Shown: in pieces, positions 8,201 to 10,493 of the stretch
Layout of the letters: each line of letters begins with the position of its first letter
Position numbering within the stretch: the stretch's first letter is position 1
DNA from: Lysobacterales bacterium
GTDB lineage: Bacteria; Pseudomonadota; Gammaproteobacteria; Xanthomonadales; SZUA-5
NCBI GenBank assembly: GCA_024710675.1
Contig: JANJUH010000313.1
Span: forward strand, 1 to 10,493
Reading direction: 5' to 3'
DNA: 10,493 nt
Notes under the pieces: generated by a model
Database searches by the model: none
What the model was told of the DNA's origin: nothing
The model's input: the letters and a program-made list of their open reading frames with translations, nothing else
Program-made: the position numbers and the translations under genes

Positions 8201-8547
8201 GCGAGACCTTCGCCGCCGGCGTCAAGGCCCTCGGCCTCGGCCCGGTGATCGGCATGCGTACCGCCGGCGCCGGCATCTGGCTGTCCGATCGCAACCGCCT
8301 GGCCGACGGCGGCCTCGCGCGCATCGCCGAGTTCGGCCAGTTCGACCGGCAGGGTCGCTGGATGATCGAGGGCTGGGGCGTCGAGCCCGACATCCAGGTC
8401 GAGAACCTGCCGCTGGCCACCGGCAAGGGTGGCGATGCCCAGCTCGAGGCCGCGCTCGGTCACCTGCTCGATCGCCTGCAGGAGGAACCGGTCGTGCAAC
8501 CCGAGGCCGAGACCATTCCGCCAGCGGGAACGCCAGGGCGGGGCTGA
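5290..8547 (+). CDS. Exported tricorn-type S41 family protease with beta-propeller and PDZ domain
   Basis: A 1085-residue peptidase of family S41 with tricorn architecture, expected to trim peptides in the periplasm or outside the cell. Signal peptide: residues 1-19, hydrophobic core LLLATLLAA, probable cleavage after AIA. Two WD40/PD40-like beta-propeller blocks follow (about 24-330 and 340-660), with repeated blades such as LSPDGRNVAFVAAYDG and FSRDGRWLYFLSN (488-500). A helical tricorn C1-like region starts near 686 (EWQQMFDDAWRMHRAFSFD). A PDZ domain covers about 765-855 (AGDRIVAINGRRID). The S41 core covers about 880-1060. Candidate catalytic residues are His747 in LSILHSQV, Ser969 in TYSDGE as nucleophile, and Glu1027; RGGN (920-923) is the expected oxyanion region. 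Archaeal tricorn has Ser just before the His; here it is Leu746. The gene stands alone between two REP-like elements with its own strong ribosome site. Thermoplasma tricorn is cytosolic, so the signal peptide marks a bacterial exported branch. Family call is secure; substrate is unknown. Confidence 0.93.
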   Translation: MRTPLTLLLATLLAAPAIASPGYYREPAIRGDTIVFTAEGDLWSVAASGGQARRLTTHPAEESQAVLSPDGRNVAFVAAYDGAPELYRMPLAGGEPERLTFHGGRIFVQGWHAELGILYSSDAVVGPTHHRVLRAIGTDGAVRQWPLAQVTDATPAADGALWFTRFGLKISTDNAHGYRGGARARLWRWTGDETTEATPIGDGWNANLTAPLAWNDRLVVTADIEGLSNLWLLPAGEGAPEALTRHADFEVRGAAIDGNRVVYQHGADLRLFDLSARSDRKLEITLASDFEQRRERHLKKPLAFLNDLQLAADGSRVAVTARGGAALAGTGPLRRVEIAAPATARLRSAVPSVDGRWVYAIVDEGTGSEVWRLPADGSAGGEALTKGGDAHRWRLVPDPTGRWLAHDDKRGRLWLTDLEKGGTKLLDQSPVAADRVYGSIVWSADGKLLALARADSRRLLNQIVLVEVASGRKATLSSDRYESFDPAFSRDGRWLYFLSNRSFQGVPGGPWGDRNTGPFYDRRTKVYAIALAAGQRFPFLPADELAPKTADDAKAGAEVRIEWEGLADRLFEVPLAAGNYSELALDGERLYLLDRPSAPGAKAELKTLAIGNQGAPADTFMGDLADFQLSADGKKLLLIKPGSDPAAPQAPGEILIVDAGAKAPADVSKAQVRLADWALAIDPEQEWQQMFDDAWRMHRAFSFDPALRGVDWEAQRARFAPLVSRVADRTELDDLLGQMIAPLSILHSQVRGGELRADPEAVAPAFLGATLRSSDEGVVIERIHASDPELPSERAPLAQPGVDARAGDRIVAINGRRIDREADVALALRAQAGQQVLLELARGGKTHRTVVVPIAADQDASLRYGDWVQATRERVQAAAGGRIGYLHLRAMGSGDMASFVREFYAQFDREGLIIDVRRNRGGNIDAWVIEKLLKRAWAFWKPVGGTPYWNQQQSFRGHLVVLADELTYSDGETFAAGVKALGLGPVIGMRTAGAGIWLSDRNRLADGGLARIAEFGQFDRQGRWMIEGWGVEPDIQVENLPLATGKGGDAQLEAALGHLLDRLQEEPVVQPEAETIPPAGTPGRG

Positions 8548-8566
8548 GTCTGGACACCACCCCGTC

Positions 8567-8634
8567 GTAGGAGCGCGCCCTGCGCGCGAAAAAGGCCTCG
8601 CGGCAAGCCGTATCGCGCCCGAGGGCGCGCCTAC
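8567..8634. repeat. Paired inverted REP-like element (SMAG/BIME-like), GTAG...CTAC
   Basis: The element begins GTAGGAGCGCG on the + strand and, read from its other end, begins GTAGGCGCGCC on the - strand, so two similar GTAG-headed units face each other. The left unit forms GCGCGC (8573-8578) with GCGCGC (8582-8587), loop CCT. The right unit forms CGCGCCC (8614-8620) with GGGCGCG (8623-8629), loop GA. Between them lie AAAAAGGC and a small CGGC-AA-GCCG hairpin (8601-8610). This resembles the GTAGGAGCG-type intergenic repeats common in Pseudomonas and Xanthomonadales. The A-run follows the first hairpin on the + strand and no T-run follows either stem in either direction, so it is not a standard terminator. 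It begins 20 bases after the protease stop and may still shield that mRNA end. Confidence 0.7.
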
Positions 8635-8721
8635 GGCGGCTTGGAATCTGATCCGCAATTGTGGCTGCAACGAAACGCGGCGATCATCCGGGCACCGGAA
8701 TCCGCAGGACATCGATCATCC

Positions 8722-10493
8722 ATGGCCGCCTCGCGCCTTTCGACCGCGCTCGCCGCGCTCGCCCTCAGCTATGCCGCAGCCAGCCCGGCCCAGGTGGTGA
8801 TCAACGAGGTCGACTACGACCAGGTGGGCACCGACACCGCCGAGTATCTGGAGCTGTACAACGCCGGGTCGGCGGCCGTGAATCTGGACAGCTACACGGT
8901 CGAGCTGGTGAACGGCAATGGTGGCGGCGCCGCCGTATACGACACGATCGATCTGCCCAACGTGTCATTGGCGGCCGGTGACTACTATGTGATCTGCGCC
9001 AATGCGGCCACAGTCCCCAACTGCGATCTCGACGATGGCCCGGATACCAACTTCATCCAGAACGGCAATCCGGACGCGATTGGCCTGCGCCTGTCCGGCG
9101 TGCTGGTCGATGCGGTGTCCTACGGCGGGAACACCGGCGCCCCGTACACCGAGGGCACGGGTACCGTTGCCACCGACGGGACCGTGAGTTTCACCGCCCT
9201 CTCCCGCCTCCCCGACGGCACCGACAGCAACAACAACAACGCCGACTTCGCTCTGCGCTGCAGCTCGCCGGGCTTCGCCAACGTCTCCGGCACCACCGGC
9301 TGCCTCGATCCGGCAACGGCCCCGGCGATCAGCGCCGACGATGTCTTCGACCTCGAGGGCACCGGCGGCACCACCACCTTCACGGTCGAGGTGGTGCTCA
9401 GCGCGCCGGCGCCCTCCGGTGGCATCGCGCTTCCCTACGCGACCGCCGATGGCACGGCCACCGTCGCCGATGGCGATTACGTCGCGGCCAGTGGCACGCT
9501 GACCATCGCGGCCGGGGCCAACTCGGGCTTCATCGACCTGACGGTCAATGCCGACAGCACGCCGGAAGACAACGAGGAGTTCTACCTCGACTTGGGCCCG
9601 GCCTCCGCAGGCAACCTGGGGACACGCCGGGTCACCGTCTTCGTCGACAACGACGACATCGCGACGGTCAGCATCGCCAACGCCTCGGTCGTCGAAGGCG
9701 ACATGGGCAACACCCCGATGGTGTTCACCGCCACGCTCTCGGAGCCGATTGCCAGCGACTGCCAGTTCGGTGTCGAGATCTTCGGCGTGCCACCGGGAAC
9801 GCCGGCGACGCCGGACGTGGACTTCGTCAATGCCACCGCCCAGGTCACGATCCCGGCGATGCAGACCCAAGCGACCTTCGAGGTGCAGGTCATCGGCGAC
9901 ACGCTCCCGGAGGACGACGAGCAGTTCGTCGTCGAGACCTTCGGCGAGCCCTTCGAGTGCGACATCTTCAGTGCCAGCGCTGTCGGCACCATCATCGACG
10001 ACGATGAACCGATCACGGTGTCCATCGACGATGTGACCCTGGCCGAAGGCAACGCCGGCCCGACTCCGTTCCAGTTCACGCTGAGCCTGAGCGCGCCTGC
10101 CGTGACGCCGCTGCAGTATCGCGTGTACACCCAGGACGGCACGGCGACGGCGCCGGACGACTACACCGCGATCTCCCCGGGCACTCCGCTGTTCGTCAAT
10201 TTCGCGGTGGGCGAGACCGAGCAGCCGGTGACGATCCAGGTCAATGGCGACACCACGCTGGAAGCTGACGAGACCTTCTCGGTGGTGGTCGCCGACGGCG
10301 GTGCGGTGGCGCCGGAAGGCCTGCCGCCCACGCTGGCCACCGGCATCGGGACCATTCTCAACGACGATGTGCCGACGCTCACGATCGCAGGCACCAGCGT
10401 CATCGAAGGCACCGGCGCGGGCAGCACCGTGGCCGAGTTCACCGTGACCCTGTCGGCCCAGCCGGCGCCCGCGAGCCCGGTGACCGTGAACTA
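8722..10493 (+). CDS. Exported lamin-tail-domain (LTD) and Calx-beta repeat protein, 3' end cut by the window
   Basis: At least 590 codons open to the right edge, so the C-terminus is unseen. Residues 1-23 look like a signal peptide (STALAALALSYAAASPA), cleavage probably before QVVINEVDYD. Residues about 24-195 match the lamin tail domain pattern of bacterial extracellular proteins (VVINEVDYD, AEYLELYNAG, SLAAGDYYVICAN, DAVSYGG, SLSR-like ALSRLPDGTDSNNNNADF). Four cysteines (92, 101, 180, 194) could form disulphides. Three complete Calx-beta repeats and the start of a fourth follow, each with an acidic Ca2+-type pattern such as PEDNEEF or EADETF and an end motif DNDD, IDDDE or NDDV. The role is probably a surface or secreted structural or adhesive protein; the sorting signal, if any, lies beyond the window. 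ATG 8722 is favoured by the signal peptide directly after it; AGGA (8706-8709) is 12 bases upstream, rather far. No enzyme domain is visible so far. Confidence 0.88.
   Translation, partial: MAASRLSTALAALALSYAAASPAQVVINEVDYDQVGTDTAEYLELYNAGSAAVNLDSYTVELVNGNGGGAAVYDTIDLPNVSLAAGDYYVICANAATVPNCDLDDGPDTNFIQNGNPDAIGLRLSGVLVDAVSYGGNTGAPYTEGTGTVATDGTVSFTALSRLPDGTDSNNNNADFALRCSSPGFANVSGTTGCLDPATAPAISADDVFDLEGTGGTTTFTVEVVLSAPAPSGGIALPYATADGTATVADGDYVAASGTLTIAAGANSGFIDLTVNADSTPEDNEEFYLDLGPASAGNLGTRRVTVFVDNDDIATVSIANASVVEGDMGNTPMVFTATLSEPIASDCQFGVEIFGVPPGTPATPDVDFVNATAQVTIPAMQTQATFEVQVIGDTLPEDDEQFVVETFGEPFECDIFSASAVGTIIDDDEPITVSIDDVTLAEGNAGPTPFQFTLSLSAPAVTPLQYRVYTQDGTATAPDDYTAISPGTPLFVNFAVGETEQPVTIQVNGDTTLEADETFSVVVADGGAVAPEGLPPTLATGIGTILNDDVPTLTIAGTSVIEGTGAGSTVAEFTVTLSAQPAPASPVTVN
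9319..10493 (+). repeat. Tandem Calx-beta protein repeats
   Basis: Within the LTD protein, units end at aligned acidic motifs at about 9646-9657 (DNDD), 9997-10005 (DDD) and 10360-10368 (NDD), giving periods of 116 and 121 residues. Each unit opens with a beta strand followed by EG (DLEGTGG, VVEGDMG, LAEGNAG, VIEGTGAG) and carries TADGTAT- or TQDGTAT-like and PEDNEE- or ADET-like segments. The second unit is the most divergent and has its own Cys pair (DCQFG and FECDIF). The fourth is cut by the window edge. At the DNA level the units are clearly diverged, so recent duplication is not indicated. Confidence 0.8.

Noticed and set aside
8573..8629. Intrinsic transcription terminator after the protease gene
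   Set aside because: The stems are strong but are followed by A-rich or GC sequence, with no T-run in either direction.
5275..8712. A 1145-codon open frame on the - strand covering the whole protease gene
   Set aside because: Its product is Arg/Gly/Ala/Gln-rich with no recognisable domain, and it mirrors the codon pattern of the well-supported S41 gene. Long antisense frames are expected opposite high-GC genes. No ribosome site or promoter was seen for it.
8545..8721. Protease and LTD protein as one readthrough product, since they share a frame with only the TGA at 8545 between them
   Set aside because: The spacer encodes the REP-like element, and the second gene begins with its own signal peptide right after ATG 8722. 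The open spacer is explained by high GC.
1..10493. A novel defence, mobile or CRISPR-type system
   Set aside because: I found no direct repeat-spacer array, nuclease, toxin-antitoxin, integrase or transposase gene. All coding space is accounted for by recognised families.

Overview
The window is dense, high-GC bacterial chromosome with all supported genes on the + strand. Gene content and order point to a gammaproteobacterium, most likely of the Xanthomonadales (Lysobacterales). The reasons are a yidC with an Ala/Pro-rich periplasmic linker followed by mnmE, a ubiK-comM pair, and intergenic GTAG-headed hairpins like the short REP/SMAG-type elements of that order. The placement is inference from sequence character; no search was run.

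Layout. Bases 1-68 hold the last codons of an upstream gene that overlaps the next start by four bases (ATGA). Then come yidC (65-1777, membrane protein insertase) and mnmE (1833-3188, tRNA wobble-uridine GTPase), separated by 55 bases with a small perfect hairpin. A 115-base gap with a GTAG...CTAC inverted repeat leads to ubiK (3304-3558, ubiquinone biosynthesis accessory factor) and comM/yifB (3596-5119, AAA+ branch-migration helicase), probably one transcript. A 170-base gap with a REP-like hairpin precedes a large exported tricorn-type S41 protease (5290-8547). A second gap (8548-8721) carries a paired, inverted REP-like element. The window ends inside an exported lamin-tail-domain/Calx-beta repeat protein (8722 to beyond 10493).

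How it fits together. The left half is core housekeeping: inner-membrane protein biogenesis, tRNA modification, respiration cofactor synthesis and DNA recombination during transformation. The right half encodes two exported proteins: a periplasmic peptidase with beta-propeller, PDZ and S41 parts, and a probable surface or secreted adhesin-like repeat protein. Nothing seen directly links these two functionally. I found no tRNA, rRNA, CRISPR array, insertion sequence, phage gene or defence system. The window looks mostly ordinary; the points worth a second look are the three GTAG...CTAC intergenic elements, the altered active-site neighbourhood of the protease, and the LTD/Calx-beta protein.
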